This document shows positions 17,635 to 25,076 of a stretch of DNA of 64,000 nucleotides, piece by piece. The position numbers and the translations under genes were made by a program. The notes below the pieces were generated by a model. It had not been told where the DNA came from. It saw only the letters and a program-made list of their open reading frames with translations, and made no database searches. The stretch is taken from NCBI RefSeq assembly GCF_005405585.1, contig NZ_BJEQ01000013.1:60124-124123 (forward strand), read 5' to 3'. The DNA is from Agarivorans sp. Toyoura001 (lineage in GTDB: Bacteria > Pseudomonadota > Gammaproteobacteria > Enterobacterales > Celerinatantimonadaceae). Position 1 is the first letter of the stretch, and each line of letters starts with the position of its first letter.

Positions 17635-18431
17635 AAAAGGGGTCAGAGTCAATTTATTAAACTTAATCGCCATGCTTTCGCCACCCTTCTCGCCTACCGC
17701 GAATACCTTCTGTTACCCGTAGACCTGTTAGTGTTTCTATTTCCTGTTTAAACTGTTCACTACCTAATGCCAAGCCTTTATGCGTAGCTTGACGAATATC
17801 ATTGAGTAGCTTTCCTTCTATATGATTGGCAAACAAAGCGCGGTAAGCACTTTGCCTCTCAATAGGTGAGCCGCCTAAACTAGCATACAGCTGATGCTCA
17901 CTCAGTAAGCTACTACGTTTTCCTAAGGCACTGCACTGATAACTAGACCACGAGTAATCCGCAGGGTCACTAACCATGTTAGCCCGCACAGGGTTTAGCT
18001 CTATGTATCTGCTTACCTGCATGAAATACGCTTCACTCTCGATTAAGCAAGACTTAAAACGCCCCTCCCACAAGGTACCAGTGCGCTGGTAGCGACGATT
18101 AAAATACAACACATACATTCGCCCTAGCGACTGCATCATTGTTGAAATGCCCGTTGCTGTTGAAGGTGTGCAGAGTAGATGGACGTGATTAGTCATTAAT
18201 ACCCAAGCATGAATAGCCACTTGATACTGCTTGGCATATTGCTTTAACCAAGCAACATAGGCTTGCATATCTTCGTCGTTAGCAAAAATAATTTGGCGAT
18301 TATTGCCACGTTGAATGAGGTGCTCCGCCACACCGGGATAAGAAACACGAAGTTTTCGCGCCATTCTATTACCTAAAGCAAGATGTTTAGCTCAGTGTAG
18401 GCAATATAAAGTGACTCTGACCCCTTTTATT
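17632..18431 (-). mobile_element. Complete RAYT (IS200-like) element, copy C
   Basis: An 800-base unit bounded on the left by AATAAAAGGGGTCAGAGTCA and on the right by its imperfect inverted counterpart, TGACTCTGACCCCTTTTATT. It encloses one intact transposase gene. The left end has only 28 bases outside the gene, the right end about 67. No target-site duplication is evident, as expected of single-strand HUH transposition. Copies A, B and D and several solitary ends share its sequence. Confidence 0.82.
17663..18364 (-). CDS. REP-associated tyrosine transposase (RAYT, Y1_Tnp domain)
   Basis: A 233-residue IS200-like transposase of the RAYT group. It has the HUH metal motif at His60-Val61-His62 (LMTNHVHLL) and a candidate catalytic tyrosine at 113 or 120 in EAYFMQVSRYIELNPVRANM, which is also a RAYT signature. 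The N-terminal MARKLRVSYPGVAEHLIQRG and the GTLWEGRFKS segment are typical. The frame is intact, so it may be active and may act on the truncated copies and solitary ends in trans. The start ATG is the one conserved across copies A, C and D. Confidence 0.93.
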   Translation of the reverse strand: MARKLRVSYPGVAEHLIQRGNNRQIIFANDEDMQAYVAWLKQYAKQYQVAIHAWVLMTNHVHLLCTPSTATGISTMMQSLGRMYVLYFNRRYQRTGTLWEGRFKSCLIESEAYFMQVSRYIELNPVRANMVSDPADYSWSSYQCSALGKRSSLLSEHQLYASLGGSPIERQSAYRALFANHIEGKLLNDIRQATHKGLALGSEQFKQEIETLTGLRVTEGIRGRREGWRKHGD

Positions 18432-18690
18432 ACAACACATACATTCGCCCTAGCGACTGCATCATTGTTGAAATGCCCGTTGCTGTTGAAGGTGTGCAGA
18501 GTAGATGGACGTGATTGGTCATTAATACCCAAGCATGAATAGCCACTTGATACTGCTTAGCATATTGCTTTAACCAAGCAACATAGGCTTGCATATCTTC
18601 GTCGTTAGCAAAAATAACTTGGCGATTATTGCCACGCTGAATGATGTGCTCCGCCACACCGGGATAAGAAACACGAAGTTTTCGCGCCAT
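18430..18690 (-). pseudogene. RAYT copy D: 5' half of transposase
   Basis: An 86-residue frame almost identical to the first 86 residues of the intact copy, retaining the HUH motif (NHVHLL) but lacking the tyrosine helix and the rest. It stops where the right end of copy C joins it: the codon after MYVL is TAA, supplied by the AATAAAAGG end. Noncoding leader and element end continue to 18757. The missing 3' half is not found on the other side of copy C, so simple nested insertion does not explain it. Confidence 0.88.
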
Positions 18691-18736
18691 TCTATTACCT
18701 AAAGCAAGATGTTTAGCTCAGTGTAGGCAATATAAA

Positions 18737-18757
18737 GTGACTCTGACCCCTTTTATT
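18737..18757 (-). repeat. Right element end of RAYT copy D
   Basis: GTGACTCTGACCCCTTTTAT is the same end sequence as at 18411-18431, 16463-16482 and, with one mismatch, 17085-17105. Confidence 0.8.
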
Positions 18758-18763
18758 ACGTCA

Positions 18764-18782
18764 GACTCTGACCCCTTTTATT
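18764..18782 (-). repeat. Solitary RAYT right end
   Basis: GACTCTGACCCCTTTTATT occurs without adjoining transposase sequence, seven bases after the end of copy D. It is one of three ends stacked within about 75 bases. Confidence 0.78.
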
Positions 18783-18794
18783 TTCCTATATTTC

Positions 18795-18809
18795 CTGACC
18801 CCTTTTATT
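18795..18809 (-). repeat. Shortened solitary RAYT right end
   Basis: CTGACCCCTTTTATT is a 15-base partial copy of the same end. It lies four bases before the stop codon of the immunity gene at 18814. Confidence 0.7.
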
Positions 18810-18813
18810 ACTT

Positions 18814-19119
18814 TTATTGTTCCTGATTTTGTGAAATTTCGCTTTTTTCTACTTGAGCTAATATAGCTTCTAACCATTCGCTAGCGCTTAGTCCGTCTAC
18901 TTCAGGAGAGTAATTTCCGCCAATTTCAATCAAGTACCTTTCGCTTATCGTTTCTGAAGCCAACAATACATTTATTTCACTAATAAGTCCTCGCACGGTA
19001 TCTTTGCTCTCGTTAAGGGCAAAATCCCTTACCACATCTGTTGCAGATGTAAACTCTTCCATCCAGTCCTGATGAAAGTAAGTCCTCATAAAATATCTTA
19101 GTAGTTTGTCGCTCATCAT
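18814..19119 (-). CDS. CdiI-like immunity protein
   Basis: A 101-residue acidic protein. The start (LLRYFMRTYFHQDWMEEF) and the overall pattern of helices with LIEIGGNYSPEVDGLSASEW match the small CdiI_2-type immunity proteins of contact-dependent inhibition systems, whose hallmark is YFHQDW. Its ATG overlaps the stop of the toxin gene by four bases (ATGA), the standard toxin/immunity arrangement. It should bind the RNase A-like toxin domain encoded just upstream and block it. Pairing is firm from position and family; neutralisation is inferred. Confidence 0.85.
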   Translation of the reverse strand: MMSDKLLRYFMRTYFHQDWMEEFTSATDVVRDFALNESKDTVRGLISEINVLLASETISERYLIEIGGNYSPEVDGLSASEWLEAILAQVEKSEISQNQEQ

Positions 19120-19814
19120 AGCTCCGGATGTGCAGTCTTAATTAAGTACCCTTGCGGCATAGAAGGATCACGAACAAGTATAACAGTAACTTTCTGCGCT
19201 GCGCTTGAGTTATTCCCCCCCCTTGGAATGACTATACCAATATCTCGACCGACATTGTGATTAAGCTCCAGTTTCACCTTGTCCCCTACTAACCACTCTT
19301 GTATGTCTTGTTGCTTAACGTTCAATGTTTCTCCAACCGCAATGTCGGCAGATCTCATGTCAGTGAACGTTCCTGACCCTTTGATATGTGGAGTCTCATC
19401 AAATCGTTTCAATAGCTGTTCTTCCGTTTTACCTACATGCAGCTGAACAGCATGGCCATCAAAGTTATCGTGCATGATTAAAGTCCCACCAGATTCGCGT
19501 TTTACTAGCGATTCTCCTGCAGGTACTTGACTATCAGAAGGAGAAGGGACTTCAACCTTGGCAACAGTTCCACCGCTTGGCTTACCTGAAACTGGTGCCT
19601 CAAACGTATTCAAATCATCCTTATCAATTTTGGCTACTGAGCTCGCAGTATCGACGGTATCATCGAGTATCTTTGTGGCGAGTTTTCCACCAACTTTAGC
19701 AACTAGGATTTCTCCGCCTTTAATAAAAGGGGTCAGAGTCAATTTATATCGTAATGACCGGGGCGTCAAAGTGACGTTGGCTTTCTCGAGATATTCGTGG
19801 ATAAAAACAGGCAC
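19116..19814 (-). CDS. Orphan CdiA-CT RNase A-like toxin C-terminus
   Basis: A 232-residue frame. Residues 105-232 resemble the bacterial CdiA-CT RNase A-like toxin domain: LHVGKTEEQLLKRF, GTFTDMRSADIAVGETL, then VTVILVRDPSMPQGYLIKTA. By spacing, His126, Arg137 and Thr227 fit the catalytic residues I recall for the Yersinia kristensenii toxin (His, Arg, Thr, Tyr); the fourth position here is His229. Residues 32-104 look like a linker. Residues 24-31 (KLTLTPFI) are encoded by a RAYT end, and the first 23 residues come from sequence next to the tRNA. The GTG start abuts the tRNA terminator and lacks a ribosome-binding site, so this is probably a delivery-less fragment. Confidence 0.78.
   Translation of the reverse strand: MPVFIHEYLEKANVTLTPRSLRYKLTLTPFIKGGEILVAKVGGKLATKILDDTVDTASSVAKIDKDDLNTFEAPVSGKPSGGTVAKVEVPSPSDSQVPAGESLVKRESGGTLIMHDNFDGHAVQLHVGKTEEQLLKRFDETPHIKGSGTFTDMRSADIAVGETLNVKQQDIQEWLVGDKVKLELNHNVGRDIGIVIPRGGNNSSAAQKVTVILVRDPSMPQGYLIKTAHPEL
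19722..19747 (+). repeat. Solitary RAYT left end inside the toxin frame
   Basis: AATAAAAGGGGTCAGAGTCA plus ATTTAT matches the left end of copy C at 17632 but has no transposase next to it. On the minus strand it encodes KLTLTPFI in frame with the toxin remnant. Confidence 0.8.
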
Positions 19815-19843
19815 AAAAAAGCCGTCACTAGGACGGCTTTTTC
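19815..19843 (-). terminator. Rho-independent terminator of tRNA-Leu
   Basis: GCCGTC/GACGGC arms with a five-base loop; on the minus strand the hairpin is followed by six T. It begins six bases after the tRNA 3' end and separates the tRNA from the toxin fragment. Confidence 0.85.
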
Positions 19844-19848
19844 TAATT

Positions 19849-19935
19849 TGGTACCAGAGGCCGGACTTGAACCGGCACGTTATTTCTAACGGGGGATTTT
19901 GAATCCCCTATGTCTACCAATTTCATCACTCTGGC
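19849..19935 (-). tRNA. tRNA-Leu (anticodon CAA)
   Basis: An 87-base cloverleaf with a GCCAGAG/CTCTGGT acceptor stem, discriminator A and encoded CCA. The anticodon arm carries TTCAAAA, hence CAA, which reads UUG. The long variable arm (about CGTTAGAAATAACG) is typical of leucine tRNAs, and the T-loop GTTCAAGTC is present. It is a single gene with its own promoter and terminator, flanking the accessory region on the high-coordinate side. No duplicated 3' tRNA fragment was seen at the other boundary. Confidence 0.96.
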
Positions 19936-19967
19936 ATTTGTTATGCTCGCCTCAGCGAGTGATTGGC

Positions 19968-19995
19968 ATTATAAGCTGCGTTTTTAGATTGGCAA
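19968..19995 (-). promoter_or_regulatory. Sigma70-type promoter of tRNA-Leu
   Basis: On the minus strand, TTGCCA (-35) and a perfect TATAAT (-10) are separated by 16 bases, about 33 bases upstream of the mature tRNA. The segment after the -10 starts GCC, a GC-type discriminator often seen at stringently controlled stable-RNA promoters. Confidence 0.8.
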
Positions 19996-20143
19996 GCGCT
20001 TTTTGTTTTTAAGTTCACTAAGTGTTTAAGAATTGCACGTACTCGCAATTTGTATACTAAAACCGAGGAAAATCACTGACAGACTCACTTCTTACCCAGT
20101 GAGTTTTGCTAACATACTTAAAATTCTTCAGAGTTCGTTAATC

Positions 20144-20614
20144 ATGAGTGAAAACCAATCTACCGCTACGCTGCCCAGCGCAGGCTTTTTTCGCCGCCTT
20201 GCTGCTTATATTTATGACGCACTAATGGCTATCGCTATTGGCATGGTAGCCACTATGTTAGGGCTGGCTATGGTAGCTTTAGCTACCACATTAGGCTGGT
20301 TAGTGCTTGATGAAGGTGTAGAACATTCTAGCTACCTAGTAAGCCAGATATGGTTCCAAGGCCTTATTTGGGGAAGCATTATTCTGTTCTACATTTGGTT
20401 TTGGTGCAATCTTGGGCAAACCATAGGCATGCGTGCTTGGCGGTTACGAGTACAAAACAAAGATGGCTCTAACATCAGTTACACCCAAGCTCTGATCCGC
20501 TTATTTACTTCGGCGTTGGGCGCGGGTAACTTGATGGTATTGGTGACTAAAGACAATACCGCATTTCAAGATATTTGGGGCAGATGCCAAGTCGTAGTCC
20601 TTCCGAAAAAGTAG
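20144..20614 (+). CDS. RDD-family membrane protein
   Basis: A 156-residue protein with three or four hydrophobic segments. The RDD pattern is visible: FFRRLAAYIYDALMAIAIG near the start, a second segment with IWFWCNLGQTIGMRAWRLRV, and a final ALIRLFTSALGAG. RDD proteins are small inner-membrane proteins, some acting in ion exchange; the function here is unknown. The frame opens at 20033, but the ATG at 20144 gives the family-type start. It is convergent with lptG, with only three bases between stop codons. Confidence 0.85.
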   Translation: MSENQSTATLPSAGFFRRLAAYIYDALMAIAIGMVATMLGLAMVALATTLGWLVLDEGVEHSSYLVSQIWFQGLIWGSIILFYIWFWCNLGQTIGMRAWRLRVQNKDGSNISYTQALIRLFTSALGAGNLMVLVTKDNTAFQDIWGRCQVVVLPKK

Positions 20615-20617
20615 TGC

Positions 20618-21685
20618 TTAGGTTCTTCGATTAATTAAGAAGAAAGCGATGCCTAGCACCAATACGCTAGGTATTGCAGCACTAATGTAAGGATGAACTC
20701 CGTACACTAGACTCATAGACCCCAACACTTGATCCAGAATGTAATAACTAAAGCCTGCCACCACACCCAGCATAATTTTAGCGCCCATGCTTGAGCTACG
20801 CAGCGGCCCAAATACAAATGACAACGCTAGCAACATCATAATACCGGTGAGAATTGGCATCATTAATTTACGTGCGAGAGCTAATTCGTAACGCGCTGGA
20901 TCTTGTCGATTCTGTTTTAGGTAGGCAATGTAAGAGTACATACCAGTAATGGATAGATCATGCGGTTTAACCGTTACCACACTCAATTTATCTGGGGTTA
21001 AGGTGCTGCTCCACGGGTAGTCTTCGTAAAGCTGCTCGGTAACGCCGTTGTCACTAAAATCAATCACTTTTGCTTCACGAATAAGCCAACGATTTTTATC
21101 GTAGTAAGCTTGATTGCCTTCAACTTGTTGGTACAAATCGGCATCGTCGTTAAAACGATAAATAGTAATATTGAACAGCTCTTTGTTTTCTTGTACTTCG
21201 CCAATGTTTACAAAGCTTTCGCCGTCTTTGGCCCATACACCACGCTGCACGGCCACCATTGCGCCGCCCGACATTTTGCTTGAACGCAGCTCTTTCGCCG
21301 CCATGTCTGATTGGGGAGCAACATACTCGCCCAACAACATCATTACTATCATCATTGGCACGGCGGTTTTAAGTACCGCTACCGCGATATTAAACCGAGA
21401 TAAACCAGCGCTTTGCATCACCACCAATTCACTGGTGCTAGCTAAAGAACCTAAGCCGATTAACGAGCCCAGCAAGGCCGCCATAGGAAAGAAAATTTCT
21501 AACTCGCGCGGTACGCTCAGTAGCACATACCATAGTGCGTCAGTGATTTGGTAATCACCTTGACCAACACTGCCCATTTGCTCTACAAACTTCACTATCA
21601 TGCTTAAGCTTTGTAAGGTAACCAGCACCAGCAAGCTAGACATAATAATTGTACGGCCTACATACCAATCAAGAATCCGAAACAC
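20618..21685 (-). CDS. lptG: LPS export permease LptG
   Basis: A 355-residue inner-membrane component of the LptBFG ABC transporter that extracts lipopolysaccharide and feeds it to the periplasmic Lpt bridge. It starts MFRILDWYVGRTIIMSSLLV, with helices around residues 10-110, a periplasmic jellyroll domain at about 120-265, and three C-terminal helices (LMMPILTGIMMLLALSFVFG). Its start overlaps the 3' end of lptF by 17 bases, the usual operon coupling. Confidence 0.95.
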   Translation of the reverse strand: MFRILDWYVGRTIIMSSLLVLVTLQSLSMIVKFVEQMGSVGQGDYQITDALWYVLLSVPRELEIFFPMAALLGSLIGLGSLASTSELVVMQSAGLSRFNIAVAVLKTAVPMMIVMMLLGEYVAPQSDMAAKELRSSKMSGGAMVAVQRGVWAKDGESFVNIGEVQENKELFNITIYRFNDDADLYQQVEGNQAYYDKNRWLIREAKVIDFSDNGVTEQLYEDYPWSSTLTPDKLSVVTVKPHDLSITGMYSYIAYLKQNRQDPARYELALARKLMMPILTGIMMLLALSFVFGPLRSSSMGAKIMLGVVAGFSYYILDQVLGSMSLVYGVHPYISAAIPSVLVLGIAFFLINRRT

Positions 21686-22784
21686 AGGCCTTTCCTTTAA
21701 TCTTTCCGCGTATTTTCAAGAAATACTCACTTCTAATAAACAAGTAGAACAGCGCTATAAACAACATGAATGCATGCACCGACCACAACCCTATTTCGGA
21801 CGCTAATTTACCGTCTTCCACACCACTGCGCGCGGCGCTGAGTAAAAGGTAGTAACTCAAATACAATAGTATGGCTGGCAACAACTTAGCATAACGCCCC
21901 TGCCTTGGGTTAACCGCCGCTAAGGGCACCACCATAAAGGTAAGAATAGGAATAGTAAGTGGCAGAGATATACGCCATTGCAGCTCGGCAATATGGGTAA
22001 GCTCTTGCGAGCCAACTAGCTGATTAGTAGGTAAAGACCATAAGCGTCGCTGCGATTGGTTGCCTTCTTGCTCGCGTAGGTACACGCGGTAACGTTCGAA
22101 ATGCAAAATACTAAAGTCTAGTTCTTCTGGTGCCTGTTCGTAACGTTTGCCGTTACTTAACACCATCCATTGAGACCCGTCGGTACGACGTTCAATTCCA
22201 CCTTCTTCCGCCATCACTACCGATGGCCGCGTATCACTACCTTCGGGTGGGGTGTGGGCTACAAATACTTTCTCTAGGTGTTTTCCTTTGTTTTCAATTT
22301 GCTCTACAAAGGTGACCACCCCACCGCCTAAAGATTCAAAGCGACCTTGCACTAACACCGACATACCCGCTTCGGCGTCCATTTGGTCAAACAACTGCTG
22401 TTCTAACTCATTGGTATAGGGGCTTAAATACAAAGTATTGAAACCCGCCGCTAACGTGGAGATTAATCCAAGAATCATGGTGTCGCGCAACAATTGAGCA
22501 GTACTATAGCCACAGGCTTGCAGTACCACCATTTCACTATCGGCGTATAAACGACCATGAGCCACTAAAACACCAATAAACATGCTGATCGGTAAGATAA
22601 GGATCAAAAAGGCAGGCATGTTCAATAACATGACTTTTGCAATAATTTCACCGGCTACATTGCCTTCAGCAGCTTGTCCCAGTACACGAACAAACTTTTG
22701 TGAGGTGAAAATCAGCATTAAAACTGCCAACACCGCGAGTTGGGTTTTTGCAGTTTCTTTAAATAGGTAACGGAATATTAGCAC
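21669..22784 (-). CDS. lptF: LPS export permease LptF
   Basis: A 371-residue partner of LptG. It starts MLIFRYLFKETAKTQLAVLA, has three N-terminal helices with SMFIGVLVAHGRLYADSEM, a periplasmic domain at about 125-260, and three C-terminal helices (IPILTFMVVPLAAVNPRQGRY). It is divergent from pepA, as in E. coli. The 193-base gap between the two should hold both promoters. Confidence 0.95.
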   Translation of the reverse strand: MLIFRYLFKETAKTQLAVLAVLMLIFTSQKFVRVLGQAAEGNVAGEIIAKVMLLNMPAFLILILPISMFIGVLVAHGRLYADSEMVVLQACGYSTAQLLRDTMILGLISTLAAGFNTLYLSPYTNELEQQLFDQMDAEAGMSVLVQGRFESLGGGVVTFVEQIENKGKHLEKVFVAHTPPEGSDTRPSVVMAEEGGIERRTDGSQWMVLSNGKRYEQAPEELDFSILHFERYRVYLREQEGNQSQRRLWSLPTNQLVGSQELTHIAELQWRISLPLTIPILTFMVVPLAAVNPRQGRYAKLLPAILLYLSYYLLLSAARSGVEDGKLASEIGLWSVHAFMLFIALFYLFIRSEYFLKIRGKIKGKACVSDS

Positions 22785-22977
22785 TCAGTCATTCACTTCA
22801 AACATAGAACTTTGCTGGTAATAGCAAAAAATTCAGATAAACTTTCTATTTTTTACAGTTTCACATAGCAATATGTGCCTGTATAACTCATATTTATTTA
22901 AACAGCAGATAGAATCGGCCAACCCGTTTTAGCAGGCAAGCTATCTTAACCCAGTTTTGGTGATTGTAGGAGTATTC

Positions 22978-24486
22978 ATGGAGTTTAGCGTAAAAAGCGG
23001 TAGCCCGGAGAAGCAACGTAGTGCGTGTATAGTTGTTGGTGTGTACGAACCACGTCGTTTATCTCCTGTTGCCGAGCAACTAGATAAAATTAGCGATGGC
23101 TACATTAGCGCCTTGTTACGCCGCGGCGATCTAGAAGGTAAAGCTGGCCAAGTACTGTTATTACATCATGTGCCAAACGTACTTAGCGAACGTGTATTAT
23201 TGGTAGGCTGCGGCAAAGAGCGTGAGTTAAATGAACGCCAATACCGCCAAATCATCACCAAAACCATTAATACCCTAAACGAAACCGGCTCTATGGAAGC
23301 CGTTTGCTTCTTGCCAGAGCTGCACGTTAAGTCTCGTAATACTTATTGGAAGGTTCGCCAAGCGGTAGAAACCACTCAAGAAAGTTTGTACAGCTTCGAC
23401 ATGCTAAAAAGCAATCGTGAAGAAACCCGTCGCCCGCTACGTAAAATTGTGTTCAATGTACCTACTCGCCGTGAATTAACGATTGGCGAAAGCGCGGTGC
23501 AACATGGTTTAGCAGTGGCTCAAGGGGTAAAACACGCTAAAGACTTAGCCAACCTGCCACCGAATATTTGTAACCCTGCTTATTTAGCCGACCAAGCTAA
23601 AGAGCTGCAAAGCAACTACGACAACGTGAAAGTAAGCACCCTAGGTGAAGCCGAAATGGCAGAGCTTAAAATGGATTCTTACCTTGCGGTAGGCCGAGGT
23701 TCAGACAATGAATCAATCATGAGCGTGATTGAGTACTGTGCACCGGGTTGTGAAGACCAAAAACCTATCGTATTAGTAGGTAAAGGCTTAACCTTTGATT
23801 CAGGCGGTATTTCTTTAAAGCCAGGCGCTGGCATGGACGAAATGAAATACGATATGGGCGGCGCTGCTGGCGTATATGGCACCATGAAAGCCTTAGCCGA
23901 ATTACAACTACCTCTTAAAGTGACTGGCATTTTAGCAGGCTGTGAAAACATGCCTGGTGGCAACGCGTATCGCCCTGGCGATGTAATTACCACCATGTCA
24001 GGTATCACCGTTGAAGTATTAAATACCGATGCCGAAGGGCGTATGGTGTTATGTGACGTGCTCACCTACGTTGAGCGTTACGAGCCAGAACTAGTGATTG
24101 ACGTAGCCACCTTAACCGGCGCTTGTGTAGTAGCACTTGGCCACCATACCAGCGGCTTAATGACGCCACATAACCCGCTCGCTCACGATTTACTCAATTG
24201 TGCAGAGCAAAGTGGAGATAAAACTTGGCGCTTACCGTTGGGCGAAGAGTACCAAGAGCAGCTAAACAGCAATTTTGCTGACATGGCTAACATTGGTGGC
24301 AAAACGGCAGGCTCAATTACCGCAGCTTGTTTCTTGTCGCGTTTCACTAAAAAGTACAACTGGGCACATTTAGATATCGCCGGTACGGCCTGGAAATCGG
24401 GCGGTGAAAAAGGCGCAACTGGGCGACCAGTGCCATTACTCACTCAATTCTTGCTAAGCAAAACTGACCAAGAATTCGAAGAGTAA
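22978..24486 (+). CDS. pepA: Leucyl aminopeptidase PepA (M17)
   Basis: A 502-residue cytosolic metallopeptidase. The M17 signature NTDAEGR is present, together with [16 protein letters not shown] and the [11 protein letters not shown] segment, which supply metal and catalytic Lys/Arg/Asp residues. A regulatory N-terminal domain of about 160 residues precedes it. The chosen ATG at 22978 follows AGGAG by five bases; the frame extends seven codons further up without such a site. E. coli PepA also binds DNA in site-specific recombination and carAB control; that is not inferable here. Confidence 0.96.
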   Translation: MEFSVKSGSPEKQRSACIVVGVYEPRRLSPVAEQLDKISDGYISALLRRGDLEGKAGQVLLLHHVPNVLSERVLLVGCGKERELNERQYRQIITKTINTLNETGSMEAVCFLPELHVKSRNTYWKVRQAVETTQESLYSFDMLKSNREETRRPLRKIVFNVPTRRELTIGESAVQHGLAVAQGVKHAKDLANLPPNICNPAYLADQAKELQSNYDNVKVSTLGEAEMAELKMDSYLAVGRGSDNESIMSVIEYCAPGCEDQKPIVLVGKGLTFDSGGISLKPGAGMDEMKYDMGGAAGVYGTMKALAELQLPLKVTGILAGCENMPGGNAYRPGDVITTMSGITVEVLNTDAEGRMVLCDVLTYVERYEPELVIDVATLTGACVVALGHHTSGLMTPHNPLAHDLLNCAEQSGDKTWRLPLGEEYQEQLNSNFADMANIGGKTAGSITAACFLSRFTKKYNWAHLDIAGTAWKSGGEKGATGRPVPLLTQFLLSKTDQEFEE

Positions 24487-24504
24487 GCGCTAAGCCAACA
24501 ATAA

Positions 24505-24533
24505 TAAATGGGGAGCATTAGCTCCCTATTTTG
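24505..24533 (+). terminator. Probable terminator after pepA
   Basis: GGGAGC/GCTCCC hairpin with an ATTA loop followed by a T-rich stretch; moderately strong. Confidence 0.55.
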
Positions 24534-24615
24534 CTTTTTCTAGGCATCAAAAAAGGGCGTCTACGCCACTAACTAAAGATTGCCGAGTATATTTCAAACA
24601 AGTAGTCTCTAGCGT

Positions 24616-25062
24616 ATGAAAGCGAAATTTTATATCATGCCCGATTCTGTCATCACTGACAGCGAAGCACTCGATAAAATAGTGTGTGAGATACTCGCAC
24701 AGTACTATCGAAATGGTGAGCGAATACAAGTGTATACCTCATCAAAGCAGCACGCAGAGCGGTTAGACGAAGTGTTATGGCAATTTGAGCCAGAACAATT
24801 TGTACCGCACAATCTCAGTGGTGAAGGCCCTCAAGGTGGGGCGCCCGTCGAGATATCTTGGCAGGCACCAAGGCAACGTCGCCAGTGTTTAGTGAACCTC
24901 ACCAACACCGCGCCAGATTTTGCTCGAAATTTTCAGCATATTATCGATTTTGTGCCAGCAGATGAAACCGGTAAGGCTGCGGCTAGAGAACGTTATCGAG
25001 TGTATCGCCAACAGGGTCTACAATTAGACACCGTGACGTACACAAACCCAGACATTACATAG
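24616..25062 (+). CDS. holC: DNA polymerase III chi subunit HolC
   Basis: A 148-residue protein with the HolC fold pattern: [10 protein letters not shown] start, [38 protein letters not shown], and ending with [14 protein letters not shown]. Chi links single-stranded DNA binding protein to the clamp loader via psi. The order pepA-holC-valS matches E. coli. No strong Shine-Dalgarno is visible before the ATG. It lies 14 bases upstream of valS, so the two are probably cotranscribed. Confidence 0.95.
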   Translation: MKAKFYIMPDSVITDSEALDKIVCEILAQYYRNGERIQVYTSSKQHAERLDEVLWQFEPEQFVPHNLSGEGPQGGAPVEISWQAPRQRRQCLVNLTNTAPDFARNFQHIIDFVPADETGKAAARERYRVYRQQGLQLDTVTYTNPDIT

Positions 25063-25076
25063 AGTCAGTAAATCCA

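Noticed and set aside
17632..18757. Copy C simply inserted into copy D
   Set aside because: The second half of D should then lie beyond copy C's left end at 17632, but a different coding tail is there.
18737..18809. Closely spaced repeats that could be a CRISPR array
   Set aside because: The units are shortened copies of one transposon end with unequal spacing and no spacer-like uniformity, and no cas genes are present.
19849..19935. tRNA-Leu as a proven integration site (attB)
   Set aside because: No repeated tRNA 3' segment and no integrase were seen in the block.
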